Part shown: piece by piece, positions 42,964 through 54,599 of the stretch
Numbering within the stretch: position 1 is the first letter of the stretch
Layout of the letters: each line of letters opens with the position of its first letter
Notes under the pieces: model-generated
What the model saw: the letters and a program-made list of their open reading frames with translations, nothing else
Told to the model about the DNA's origin: nothing
The model's database searches: none
From: Pristionchus mayeri
Taxonomy: Eukaryota; Nematoda; Chromadorea; Rhabditida; Neodiplogasteridae
Reading direction: 5' to 3'
DNA: 64,000 bases
NCBI GenBank assembly: GCA_036245805.1
Contig: BTRK01000002.1
Location: 31,354,661 to 31,418,660 of the forward strand
Program-made: the position numbers and the translations under genes

Positions 42964-44775
42964 TTCGTGCAGAATGCGCATCTTCATATACTCGAAAATA
43001 TGCACTTTCAGCTGTCATAATTTGAGCAAAATCGAGAATTCGAAAACCGATATTTTTCGAACGATTCAAACACGGACTTTTCGATTATAATTCAAATTCC
43101 CCGATCTTGAAACTTATTTTTACGTCAACTCTGCATCAAAATAGTGAAAATGGAGACGATAGAAACGAAAAACCTGAAATTCCTATCAATTGATCATTTT
43201 CCCGATATTTGGGAAACCCCCGTACGCGGCTCTTTTTTCGCCAAAATTTGCATCCAGGGGTAACTTTACACGAGGAATTTAATGAACATACTTAGAAGTA
43301 CGCCTCGCATGTAACATTTATATGACGACCAATTTGATTATTGAAATCACGATAACTTTTTTCCCAGATGAGCTAGCGTTTCACTTCTTACAGTGAAAAT
43401 GCTTATCTCGTCGAGATCTTTCAGAATGACTATACATTTGTGGGGTTAGGATAAGCTGTTCATGATTTACAAAAACCGACCACCCAAATTCAGCGCGACA
43501 CACGAAATGAGGGCTAAGAGATACGGCTTCCTAGGTCCGATTTTCGAACTCTACGTGAAAAATTACCCCTATGGGCACCTTAAAATCATCACTTTATTTT
43601 TCGCTGTACGGCCAATAGGTGAAATTGCTCGGTTCTCTCAGATAGTCACTCATATCGGCAGTGAGAATCATTTCACTTTCCTTAGCATTTTCGTTCAACG
43701 AATTATTATGATTACTATTAGTACTTATATATTTAAAAAAATATTAATTCAACAATTGGAGAGTCAATATACAATTTAGAATTTTAAGACTGTTCATCTG
43801 TAAATGGAGAAGGGTGCAGCCTACATCCAAGCCATCGACGGTCTCCATGACCGAAGTGCAGTCGACCCCGGCTAATAACAACAACCAATTTTGATCAGAA
43901 TGTGCAAGAGAATGTGCAGAATTTGTGTAACTACACGAAAATAAAATATAATATGATAAAATAATAAAATAAATGCACACCTCACTACCGCATACAGACG
44001 TTTGAAAGAGGCTTCCTAGTAAACCATTGTAAATTGCATTTTAATTGTTCTGGTATGACTAATTCCAAAATATAAAAAGTCGGTGGTCATCTGTTTCATT
44101 AGTATTTGGCAACTGCTGTTGTCCATAATGAATTTCACAAGAAATATTTGCTTGAAAAGCGTCAAGGGAATCAATGCGGGAAATGTGAGTGGCAACGCGT
44201 TTGAGCGCGTTTCAAGCGGCATGTATCCCCGTTATCAACAAGAGTAAACAACGGGAAGGCGATGATTGTGATCTCTTCGTCTTGCACACTCTCTCGCTCA
44301 GTTCAGCTGGTAAGAGGCGAACGAGTGATGGGGAAGGATCAGATCATTGGTCTGCCAAATCGCAATTCAAGTCGATGATACCATAACGTGCAAATATATA
44401 TATATCGCAAATATAAAATATATATATATATATATATATCGATAATTCAGCTGTATTGTGATCTTCTGGACAAATTTATGAAAAACACGCGTATACGCTA
44501 TTTCAACAAAATATAATAAGATGGATGATTAAAACCCGTTCTCTGTAAGAATGCAGGTAGGATGGCACAACTCTGCCAAAATGGTCACCCGGAGCTCATA
44601 CTTTGGGAACATGACCCCTCGGGCCGAAGAACTTTTCAACCGGAAGCGTGACCCGAAATATCGATTTTTGATCTACCGAAATCGATTTTTCAATTTTCAG
44701 ATTTCGATACAAGCTATAGCGCATTCGAAAGAGCATAAAAAGTTATGTTAGAAACTCAGAAGGAAACCAGAATCC
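42963..44775. repeat. segmental duplication unit, copy A
   Basis: Nearly identical to 55868-56611 plus 57903-58825. Copy A has about 135 bases (about 43841-43978) absent from copy B, and B has the DD37D transposon that A lacks. The 5' part (42963-43640) also exists inverted at 54600-55360. No protein is recognised; the shared open frames (for example MATRLSAFQAACIPVINKSK at 44189 and 58239) are conserved only because the duplication is recent. Confidence 0.85.
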
Positions 44776-44985
44776 ATCAACGTTGACGTCAGATAGAGCC
44801 CGAAGAGTGAACTTTTTCATCACTTTTGGTAGATCATGACATGAATGCACATGAAACTGTAGTTTGTACATCTCGGAATTTTCATATATTGTGTAGTTTT
44901 TAATGCTGAATAAAATGCCCTCTTTGTCGGAGTGAATTTTTACGCTATAAGGACCGAAAATCGCGATCGACGATGACGCTAGATT
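44775..44985 (-). repeat. inverted copy of 59325-59545
   Basis: The complement of this segment matches 59325-59545 closely (GAGCGTCATCGTTGAGCGCG, TCATGATCTACCAAAAGTGA). It lies between the segmental unit and the duplicated esterase exon. Confidence 0.8.
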
Positions 44986-44989
44986 ATAC

Positions 44990-45500
44990 TTCAGCAATTT
45001 CCTGCTTACGTTGGTCAGTTTCCACCTCTGAAGATCGCCGAGAAATTATGGACAAAGATGAAGCAATTTGGAACAAAGTTTGTATTGCGAGCGAAAATTG
45101 TTAACACGAGAAATTCAGGGTGCTCTCAAAATGGAACGCTGTCCAGTGCCTGAAATCGTCTACATTTCCTTCAACAACTCGTGACGCGCCGAATACTTCG
45201 ATTATTGCACTGACGATTCTGATGCTCACGCAAAGTTTACGGTTGATGATGCTGAATATTCGATAGAATTGGTCGTTTGAATTTGATTATTGTTCGCTAT
45301 ACCAAAAATATGAGACAAAAAGATATTCGCATAATAAGCGTAGCCCTGTAAACGCGAATCTGATGTATGATATTGTGATGTGTTTCTTAATAACATGTAA
45401 AATCGATAAATTATCTTGTAGATTTTGTAGAATAGTAAGTTGTAAATGTTTGTTTTGAAAAGTTTTCAAAGCAAGATTCCATGGTGCACATTCGAAGGGA
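44990..45500 (+). pseudogene. duplicated last exon of the carboxylesterase plus 3' flank
   Basis: Matches 39080-39457 and 39962-40100. The exon reads FPAYVGQFPPLKIAEKLWTK up to GTLSSA and the same TGA. The acceptor TTCAG is kept, but CGATTT became CAATTT. Upstream exons are absent. The copy lacks the MITE found at 39460, so it preserves that element's empty site. Confidence 0.88.
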
Positions 45501-45636
45501 TGTTCAAAAAAGAAATCAAAGAAGAAAATAAAAGTTGATACTTTTGTCAACAAGAGATGATGTTGTGTGATATGTTTTAAAACGTCTGCACTGTCGTGAT
45601 AAATGGGGCGTACGACAAATGAGCACACGACAAATG

Positions 45637-46022
45637 GGCAATTCGAAATATCTCAGTCTAAAGTGACGATACAACTTTGTGGTTAGTATCAACTGATTAC
45701 CAGTGGTCATCACTATCTGCCCTGAGGGCTTACCATTGCCTCCCCTGTGATGAGTTATCATCATAGTTGCTCACGCAGGCGGCGACCCCCATGAACCCCT
45801 ATTCATCGTTGGGCGCTTCCCCCTCGATTTGAGGGGGGGAGCGCCCAACCATGGTCTGAAAATACCTCGCCGCAAGTGTTGGGCAACTATGTATAGGGGA
45901 TCATGCATTTTGTAAGCATTGACCCCTAATACATGAAAACCATCAGTGATAGTGTTCGCCAATAAATATCAGTTGATATTAACCACGAAGATATATAATC
46001 TCTCTGGATATTTCGAACCGCC
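45637..46022. mobile_element. MITE with nested hairpin
   Basis: GACAAATGGGCAATTCGAAA and the complement TTTCGAACCGCCCATTTGTC mark the ends. An inner pair, CTTTGTGGTTAGTATCAACT and its complement at 45966-45990, continues the arms. In the middle lies the GC-rich hairpin family also seen at 13386-13460. Confidence 0.7.
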
Positions 46023-47071
46023 CATTTGTCGTTCTCCTGATAAAAAATGTGTTCTCGCAATCCAATTAAATCGTATGGCAAAGCGTTAGAAAAAGCATGA
46101 GAAAAATTGTTTTTCGAAGTTTTGTATGCAATTTGTGGAATTGCTAGTCTTTGAATTGAATTCGTATTCCCACCATTTATTCAAATAAAATTTGCGCTAA
46201 TTGCAAAACGATCTCTTATCAATAAGGGGTTGTTATTTCTTTCGGGTCATGTTTAATTGTTCTTCTTCTTCGTCTCGCTCACTATCAGAGAAGCTCTTCT
46301 CGAACTGATACACTCCAATTTCAACAAATATTCATTCGAATCATCGTACCAAGCTGTGAGCGGATCAAATGGGATTGTCCCTCCTCGTCTCCCTCATTCG
46401 CTTCTTCCAGACATCCAGAGAGTTATCACGCCATCGCGCACACCAACTGATTGAGAACTTGCTGAAATAATTGTGCAAAATCTAAGAACTCATAATTCAA
46501 TTTGGTAGTTCGAAAGGGTGCATGTTTGAATGCAGTCTCTCTTCATGTGTATACCTGCATCGAATTCCTCGAAACATTGTATATTTAGTGCCACAACATC
46601 TAAATCGCTAAGTCAACTATAACAAAAAGTTAATTCAAAATTACAAAAAGTTAATTCAAAAAAATCGTCTACAAACTTTCTGGCGCTACTGTACGTTTGA
46701 ACACAACAGTAATGTTGCGATATATTTATTGTCACAAGACAATGAAATCGTATGGGAGAAAGCGTTAGGAAACGCTTGAGAAAAAAACGTGATTTCTTTT
46801 TGGCTGTTTTGTGTTCTGAATTATCGCATATTTCTATCACTGGTTTTCTAGTGGGTAAGCTGCGTATCATTATAATTAACATCGAATCCGCCCATAATTC
46901 TCCCGAGATAATTTTGGTCTTTTAGCCCTCTACCGCTGTATTCTGCAACTTCATCACGCTTACACATAAACATTTATTCATTCTCCTCAAATCGACGTGT
47001 TCGTGAATTTCATCCCAATTAATTAAAACAATTACAATTGCTCAACGCATCACCGAATTTTGTTGAATTCA
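46023..47071. other. no gene seen
   Basis: Upstream of the Srd-like gene. It contains two diverged copies of a segment (about 46065-46130 and 46735-46800: AAATCGTATGG, AAAGCGTTAG, GAGAAAAA) and a 19-bp tandem repeat at about 46620-46665 (AAAAAGTTAATTCAAAA). Confidence 0.45.
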
Positions 47072-48913
47072 ATGATGGAAAATCCCGATCATTTCCCTGA
47101 TCTCGCACTTCCAATCATTCACTCCGTCATATTTACAATCGGGGCCATCTCAAATATCAGTCTACTCCTGGCTGCAATTTTTCGAACTCCGCAATCGATG
47201 AAGGTTCAACGTTCACCCTATCAATGATTATAAGAGAAATAATGATAACAAATCAACTTTTCCATTGTAGACCTACTCCTTTCTTATCAAACTCGGAGCT
47301 ATCAACGACTGGTTTTTCCTGACAACATGTTGTTTCTCTCGATGGGTCCATGTTCGCTGCTCTATCCTCGATCTTGCTGGCTGATCTACTGTGCATGGCT
47401 ATGCACGACGCTATACTCCATCATGATAATGACAGCTTCCTTCGTATTTCGGTATTTAATTCTTCAAATGTTATTATTTTTCAGTTAAATACTAAAATTT
47501 ATGAATTGTGATAAGCAAATTTGCTAGATTGTTGATTCTCCATCGTCCCACTCCTAGAATAAGCGGTGTTTGCATGGTGATGGTGATGCTGTTCATTCCG
47601 CCCGCCATCATACAAGTAACACAGATACAATTCTTAGGAAAAACGTTGAAAAAAGATTGCAAATGATTACAGGGAAGGCGCGTTTTAACACACATCGCAT
47701 AAGAATAGTTATCCCATTTCCTGACAGAGAAAACTGTATAAAGCGATTTGTGGTGAAGTGGGAAAATATCTTACGGTTTTCTGAGAAACTAATGGCTCCC
47801 TGATATCTTGACAATCCTAAGGATGAATACATTATTTAACGGTTGGTATTAATGCACCATACATCTGAAATAATCACGTAGATTTTCTCTTGTAGGTGTT
47901 GATAATATACACATTTAAGAAATTCTTTCAGATTTTGTATGCATTTACACAATCTGAAGACAGCCATTCTATAGAGTATATTAGACTGCATCGGCCCTAG
48001 TACTTGTCCGAACCTGGAGCATTACAAGGTACCGATATATTGGATATATGCCAAGCAGCCGTCACTTACGTTAAGAAATGTGTTGTATTTTAGGCCACCC
48101 CGGCTACACTCCTATGGTGCTCCTTGTTATTGGCTTTATTACTGTTTTCCCCGTGCCTCCGTACGCAGTTATGATTACATGCAGACACAAGGTAATTATT
48201 TAGCAGTTAACATTTCAATTCATAAATAACTCAGATTCTTTCGAAACATAGTGAGCACACAACACAAATGTCGAAGAAAACGCGCCGCATGCACCGCAAC
48301 TTGGTCCAGGTACAAAATATGTACAGATAAGTTGCATTGTAAGACTGTTCCGATTAGTGATTCAATTTCGAAATGACAACGATTGTAATATCCTTATGGG
48401 ATTGTTACGAGTTAATTAAAATGAACTTAAAAATGACAATAATGGAAGCATTGGTGCATGCTAAATGTCGCAATCTCACCATTCTGGCTGATGTCGATTT
48501 ATGACATGAAGATTCCTTTTAAACACGATTGAAATGGAATATATGTTAAAGGCCCTCACCTTCCATGCTATTCTTCCTCCCCTCACTGCGAGTGGCATAT
48601 CAATGTTCTTCATCCAAAAATTGGACATCTACCAACATGTAGCACTCGAAAAGGGCCCGTACATTGTAAGTCAAAAACATAGGTATGAAAAGAAAAATGA
48701 ACAGTTCCTTTTACAACGCGATGAATACACTGAATATCAACTATTGAGCAAACGAGTTTTCGTAGTGAACTTTTTAAAAAAGTATTGTGCTCGCTCACCA
48801 CTAGGTTATTTATTTATTATATTTATTTAAGGTTGGTATATTTTTAGATCGGCGCGATCCCTCCAGCATTCGGCGCCCTCTGCACTATTTACTACTTTGA
48901 GCCATATGAGTGA
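47072..48913 (+). pseudogene. serpentine receptor, Srd-like, damaged
   Basis: Eight exons are recognisable: 47072-47203, 47271-47451, 47528-47615, 47932-48028, 48094-48191, 48235-48309, 48552-48665 and 48848-48913. Motifs of the Str/Srd chemoreceptor group: LALPIIHSVIFTIGAISNIS, MGPCSLLYPRSCWLIYCAWL, FITVFPVPPYAVM, MSKKTRRMHRNLVQ and ALTFHAILPPLTASGISMFF. Exon 2 needs a frame change near 47325 to go from KLGAINDWFFLTT to the MGPCSLLYP segment. Exon 4 has an in-frame TAG (LHRP then YLSEP). The stop codon of the last exon lies in sequence shared with a dispersed repeat. Not functional as it stands. Confidence 0.8.
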
Positions 48914-48976
48914 CTATCTGAGAGAACTGACCATAGGCCGTACAGCAAAAAAATAAAGTGATGATTTTAAAGGGAT
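48904..48976 (-). repeat. repeat fragment supplying the receptor stop codon
   Basis: ATATGAGTGACTATCTGAGA and the following GGCCGTACAGC...AATAAAGTGATGATTTTAAA match the complement of 43575-43660 (also 56450-56540). The final codons and stop (CCATATGAGTGA) of the Srd-like gene fall at the junction. Confidence 0.7.
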
Positions 48977-49416
48977 GTCACATTGATTGAACACTAATAC
49001 TTATTTTATAGCAATCATTATCACTAAACGAATTGCCAAATAAAAAAATATATAATTTAATATTATTTATAAAATAAATATAATAAAATAGAAAATAGTT
49101 GTCGATTGGTGGTGGGGTTTTAGGGAGCCGGCTCTGACTTGAGCCGGGAATTTAGTAAACCTCCCCTGGCAATTAGCCAACTGAATCGATCGGCGAGAAA
49201 TCCGTTCGCATTTTCGTTTTCGTTTGTTTTTACTTAATTTACGTGAATATTTTTATTGTTGTTTTATATCATCGCATTAGTATAGTGTAGTGGCAGCGCT
49301 TGGACCTAAATTGACTGGCATTTTCCCGTCTTACTCGTTGTGCAAGCCTTAACATTGAATCACGTTACTTGAGTAGTACATTTTTTTCGCGTTATTTGCA
49401 TTCAAATCCTTCCTAG
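48977..49416. other. 5' region of the THAP gene, no exon resolved
   Basis: AT-rich, then a GC-richer stretch (GAGCCGGCTCTGACTTGAGC at about 49123). It could hold a promoter and a 5' exon. I could not place a start codon. Confidence 0.4.
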
Positions 49417-52270
49417 AAGTACGACGCGTAAACGAAAGTGCGCTCGTTGTGGACAGAGCGCGACGATTCTGTTCAATTTCCCCGGAAACTCGAAGCGCGT
49501 TCACCAGCACCTGTGGGTGAAATCGCTTGGTTTGGACGAAGGGGTGGCTAAACGGGAATTGGAAATATTTCGCACTAGAGTAGCGGCAAAAGAGGATATT
49601 CGTTGGTGCGACAAGCACTTTGGCCTCGATGGATTGCCACTCCAGGTACCCACATTTATTCAATGTGCTGAAAAAAGTAATACGTTTTGTTCAAAGGCTC
49701 CTCTAGAAAGACGATTAGGCGATGGACCAGTTGATGGGAGCATACAGGTATTAGAATACTAGCGGCTGCCGCGCACAATACCCTCATAGAAGCAAAGGCG
49801 CGTAACGGGGCCTGAATATGCGGTGGTTGATCGATTCGAGGGTGGCGAGGGAGATGGGACAGTCGAAGGGACGAACATGCACGTAAGAACAATTGAGAGA
49901 TTATCATCGACACTAGTTTAACAATTGAGAGATTATCATCGACACTAGTTATAATTCCTTACTAAAGGACACAGTAATGTACTCTTTGACATATCTGAAT
50001 ATAAATATGTCAGGATGATGCTGTTGATATGGACATGGGGGGTAGTGATGTTCACTCACAGAACGAGAACGACCCGTTACTCGACGAGAATCAGGTGATT
50101 AGGACAACAATTATATTTTTTAGAAGATATATTTATTCAGTTATTAATTAGTAATCATTTATATATATCAGAAGAATATTTAGCAACAATATGCACACAA
50201 AAATTAGCAAGCGAAAACATCTATGGCATCACTAGTTTGAATATGTTTCAAATCTGCACAAATCTATACGTGTGTAGGATCATTAAACTATAGTTTAGAT
50301 AGTTTTAAACATTTACAACACAATAAATATATGTACTCATTGAGGCGGACAAAAACGCAACAGATCACAGCTCTTTAAGAAGTACTCTTGCAACTCGGGA
50401 GTACCATAACCAATCGTTACTACTGTAACCCATGAACTAAAAAACACATTTCCTCGGGTTTTTAAGAAATGTGTAATCCAGCCAACTGAATTTGACCCAA
50501 TGGCCTTGTTTAGGAGCTAATGGGCTACAGTAGTAACGATTGGGAACGGTAGGGTTGCAAAAACGAAAATTTTTTGTTTCAATTTCGCATCCTCTGGTAG
50601 CTCTTTCCATCCCTCTTAAAAAGTGTGCTGTGCGAGAGGTCAACAGCTACGTGTATTTGCGTCCCTTCCTCACTCCTTCCTTTTGAAAGAAACGATTGAC
50701 CCATTCCTTGATCTACTCGAGTCTCTAATAGTTATGCCCCTTCCTTTCTTTCTCCCTCTTGGGATCGGGATTCAACGATAGACTCGGGTAGATCAAGGAA
50801 CGGGTGAATGAAATCCCTTGCACGGATGGGACCACGAAGTTCCCGCACCCCTCGGCAGGTTGATCCCGTCCGCTCGAAAGTGAGGGAAAGATGGGAGATA
50901 GAAGGAAAGAGGATGTGATAGTTTAAGAAATTTAGAGCATAAAACCTTAGGGTATAGTACTCTCGATTTGGCTGCACTGTTTCCCAACAAAGATGAGCTT
51001 GAATTTAACTCACAACTAGGGTTGGACAAACGAGATTGATATCGAGCTTCGCGCACCCATGGCCTCTCTCCCCTCCTGTCATCCTTACTCTCGCGCTTGC
51101 AAGGCCAAACTGCCAGTGGGAACGTTCAGAAAGCGAGATCTCGATTTAGATCACTCTCTCCGCAGGTCAACAGACCCTCTTCCCATCTCCTCTTCTCCCC
51201 TTGCTCTCTCCCTGCCCGGCTTGCTCCCCCGTGGATCAGCGTATGATAAGAGATTTGTGATATCCCCATACTTACAACCTATGTTTAGGGATGGGACATG
51301 GTCCCAAACTAATACAAATAATACAAACCCACTCGATACTACCGTAACCCAGTTCCACGTGTCAGATCATGTTTCTTGTACCAAATATGTTTCTAAACAA
51401 ATGCAAAAACCAATATCTTGGGTACTGTGGTACTGAGAGAGTACGGTACTTTTTGTCTATTTGAACATACACCTCATTTGTGTTAGTTTGGGACCATGTC
51501 CCATCCCTAAACATAGGTTGTAAGTATGGGGATATCACAAATCTCTTATCATACGCTGATCCACGGGGGAGCAAGTCGGGTAGGGAGAGAGCAAGGGGAG
51601 AAGAGGAGATGGGAAGAGGGTCTGTTGACCTGCGGGGAGAGTGATCTAAATCGAGATCTCGCTTTCCGAACAAGGAATGGTTTCTTTCAAAAGGAAGGAG
51701 TGAGGAAGGGACGCAAATACACGTAGCTGCTGACCTCTCGCACAGCACACTTTTAAGAGGGATGGAAAGAGCTACCAGAGGATGCGAAATTGTCGTTTTC
51801 TTTTTTGCAACCCTACCGTTTGCCCGCCCTTTTCAATAATTCAAAATAGATAGGTTATATATTATTTACAATAAAAATAACTATGGCAATATTTACAATA
51901 AACAATAAGTGACAATATGTAAAACATACAATTAAATAAATCTCAACCTTCTCCTTCCAGCCTCTCTTCTCTGCTCCTCTTTCCCTCTCCCAGCTCCAGG
52001 TCGCCTCACAGGAATGTGCAAAGAGTAGTCTTCAACCAGAGAGAATTGACTCGACCATCTCCAGTGTGCCTACTCTGGGCAAATCGGTTAGCTCTAGGAT
52101 CGAAATTAGGTCAATGTAATATTGGAGGATCCATCTTTCCGCCCCTCTCAATGCTCTCAGTCAACAACCGATTCGGAAGAGGAGGAAGAGATTGACACGG
52201 AGTCGCCCGTTCGCTCCAAATATTTCCTAGTTGATAAGGCTAATCTGGAGCAGCTTTTTCGGAGGTGTCA
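49417..52270 (+). pseudogene. THAP-domain protein gene, split and 3'-truncated
   Basis: Exon 49417-49645 encodes a THAP-type C2CH zinc finger (KRKCARCGQSATILFNFPGN, HQHLWVKSLGLDE, RWCDKHFGL). It has Cys-x2-Cys, a middle Trp and the closing Cys-x2-His. THAP domains bind DNA in transposase-derived and chromatin proteins. Further exons: about 49696-49749 (APLERRLGDGPVDGSIQ), 49784-49882 (KQRRVTGPEYAVVDRF), 50012-50098 (acidic, DDAVDMDMGGSDV) and, after a 1.4 kb palindromic element, 52128-52270 (acidic run, then SKYFLVDKANLEQLFRRCQE). The last part resembles the LF-x2-C-x2-C segment that follows THAP domains in transposase-like proteins. The gene ends abruptly at the 3' end of the CDV3 gene; no start codon was found. 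A 32-bp tandem repeat lies just after the third donor (49888-49950). Confidence 0.6.
50400..51835. mobile_element. large palindromic element inside the THAP gene
   Basis: Arms pair at two levels. Outer: 50545-50710 with 51665-51830 (GCATCCTCTGGTAGCTCTTT, GTGTATTTGCGTCCCTTCCT). Inner: 51131-51318 with 51480-51667 (AGATCTCGATTTAGATCAC, GATCAGCGTATGATAAGAGA, GATGGGACATGGTCCCAAAC). About 400 extra bases (50720-51120) lie only on the left. GTTACTACTGTAACCCA and its complement occur at about 50411 and 50523. Open frames are mirror copies. No transposase frame was recognised. Confidence 0.7.
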
Positions 52271-53690
52271 AGAGTGTGCGTCGTCTTCACCTCGTTCGTT
52301 CGTCGTCTTCACCTCGTTCTTCTTGTGCTTCTCGATCTGCTCGGCAGCAGCGAATGTAGGGAACATTTCCTGTAAATTTTACACATTAAATAAAAAACAT
52401 ACAATCACAACCATGAGGTAAAACCGGTTTATTAATGTTTAACCTGGTTGCTGAGATCGATCTTCCCGCCGGCATTCGCGTCACGCTTGCTGGGAGCGAC
52501 GTAGCGCGAGGGCTTGTTGGCTGCAAACTCGGACGCGGTCGGGATCAGCTCCGGAGCAGTCTCGCTCTTCTGAAACGTTCGAATTTAATTTAATTTAAGT
52601 GAATCTTAAGTACGCCTATTGAATCAATCAGATGAACAATGTATAAAAAATAACGAATTGAGTTGACTCGCCTGGATGGTTCTCCAGGTCTTCGTGACCC
52701 CCTTCACGACATCCTTCTCTTCCTCGACAGCTTCGGGGGTCTCTTCCTCGGTGTCTTCGAGACCCATGTTCTTAATGCGCAGTCCGTCGACAAAGACAAG
52801 CATAAACCATTGAAATGTTAATAATTGAAACCAACTTGTGGCTCTGATGCGCACTCCGCGCTGACGCCACTCAGTAGGTAAGAAAAGCTACTACAACGCA
52901 TTGCAAACCTGTTGTTGGTGTTGGCCTCATAATCGAGCCACTCGCTCTCCTCCTGCGATCCGTCGTCATCTCCGTTCTTGAGATCCTCGGCTTCTTCACG
53001 TTCTCTCTCTTCCTGAACAAGTTGATTAATTGTGATGAAATACAAGTATCAGTTGTGTTGTGTCCTTGTCCCTTGTAGATGGAAGAGGACGTGCGTAAAC
53101 GCAGAGTTTGTCACCACAAAATAAATATCAGAAAATAGACAAGAGGAGAGACCGGACCGCTAGCCGGTGAACGAGCTAAAGGATAGAATGAATGGATGGA
53201 GTGAGGGAAGAGTGGGGCGAGAGAGCGCACTTGGGAAGAGAGTGCAGAGAAAGAGAGTGCGCGGGAAAGAGAGGGAGAGAGAGCGAGGCCGAAGCGTATT
53301 GACACGTAATACAGCAGTTTGAGAGGGAGGACTTACAGTAATGGGAAATGTCGTAATCGACAAGTGAGTTAATTGTGTATAGGAATAATCTAATAAGGTA
53401 AATTAGCTATTACGATGGTTCCTATACAACAAGTTGATTGTTCCCACTAAAATCACAATATAAATGCAATCGAAACTACACAAACCTGCTTCTTCGCCTT
53501 GCGCTCAAGGAGACTTACGACATCATCGACCTTTACGACGGACTGCAAATGCAAAGATCACTTTAATAAAACAATTAAATAAAGAGATAATATTAACCAC
53601 TTTCTAAATAATGGGATATGTAACATAAATACAACTAACCTTCTTCTTGTTGTCCTTCTTCTTAGCAAAGAACGAATCAAGATCGGCCAT
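52268..53690 (-). CDS. CDV3 homologue
   Basis: Matches the small, charged CDV3 family of unknown molecular function. Exons: 53640-53690 (MADLDSFFAKKKDNKKK, the family's start), 53486-53543 (VVKVDDVVSLLERKAKKQ), 52909-53013 (acidic, EESEWLDYEANT), about 52674-52800 (VDGLRIKNMGLEDTEEE ... KTWRTIQ, GC donor), 52444-52570 (KSETAPELIPTASEF, SRYVAPSKRDANAGGK) and 52268-52371. A lysine-rich start, acidic centre and a W...R(Y/V)xPxxR C-terminal part fit the family. The acceptor of the fourth exon was not resolved; there may be a small extra exon near 52818-52860. The C-terminus carries a 20-bp tandem duplication (see findings) that shifts the tail to EDDAHS. Introns are short and splice sites good, so it is probably expressed. 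Confidence 0.85.
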
Positions 53691-53935
53691 TTTGATTTGT
53701 TTGCTGCTTCAAGTCGACGAAAATGTCGAAGTTCCACGCAGTTTGATGGGGTTCCACTCCGGGATTACGAATTCTGAAACAAAAACGTAATTTCTAACAA
53801 GTACAACAGGATCGTATCATAAAACGCACATAAACAAACATAAACTGCGCCTATTTTTTTAACCAAAAAACACGTCGCACTATGTAAATCGATCAATTTG
53901 AACAGGCAGAACTGATTACGAAATGAAGGCGTTAC

Positions 53936-54077
53936 TCACAGAGATGGTCAGAGTGGTGGAAAGCCTCTTGGGCGAGAAGGTGACGGGAGAAACGACTGCT
54001 GACGTTCCGTTGAGGCCATTTAGCATGGTAAGGATGCGGCTCCCTCGTCGTTCTTCTCCTCTTCTAATCGAGTCCAT
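53936..54077 (-). other. possible upstream exon of CDV3
   Basis: A frame from ATG 54077 reads MDSIRRGEERRGSRILTMLN and on to STTLTIS, ending at a strong donor (GTGAGTAAC). The next acceptor (TTTCAG, about 53775) lies 85 bases before the CDV3 start. Spliced in this way the frame stops after two more codons (NS, stop). It would thus be a 5'-UTR exon with an upstream ORF rather than an N-terminal extension. Alternatively it is an unrelated short gene. Confidence 0.35.
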
Positions 54078-54259
54078 CGTCGTGACGGCCTGTGTAAATC
54101 GATTTAGAATCGAACGCAATCGTTTTTATACGACAAATATTAAAAATATAGAGCGAATTACGCGCGCCGAACCGCATGGGTGGAGGACAGAGCGCAAGGC
54201 ACAAGTTACGCGAGCCGAAACACGCGTAACTCGCGCTCCGTATGTCGCCCAAGCATAAA

Positions 54260-54599
54260 TTTCACGAATTTGGCTTGTAGCGACACTAAAGCACATATTC
54301 AGCATGTTGAAAACAGCGGATGATCAAATTAAAAACGCAAAATAGGGAAATCTTCAAGTTGGAGTTGTGGCAACTAGGAGCCGTCAACTCAGGACACAAC
54401 CGGTAAATAGTGAATCATGGGAAACAAAGCACCCGTTACCGTACTCACCCTAAATTCCCACCAATATTTTCGCATAGCCATTTTATTTTTTAAATTACGC
54501 GAACAGAAATTTTTTCTATTTTTTTGTATTATAATATCAATTTTTAAATAACGAGTTCTACACAATAAGTTCAAATGTCCAATCTCTGCCAGGTCCCTT
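54260..54599. other. no gene seen
   Basis: AT-rich sequence upstream of CDV3. Weak open frames only. Confidence 0.4.

Noticed and set aside
44393..44440. (TA)n tracts as a possible origin or centromere-like element
   Set aside because: Short microsatellites that vary between duplicate copies (longer here than at 58443); nothing else supports a special role.
53111..53363. Leu/Ser/Pro-rich minus-strand frames with apparent signal sequence
   Set aside because: They lie in an intron of CDV3 made of GAGAGA/TCTCTC low-complexity sequence.
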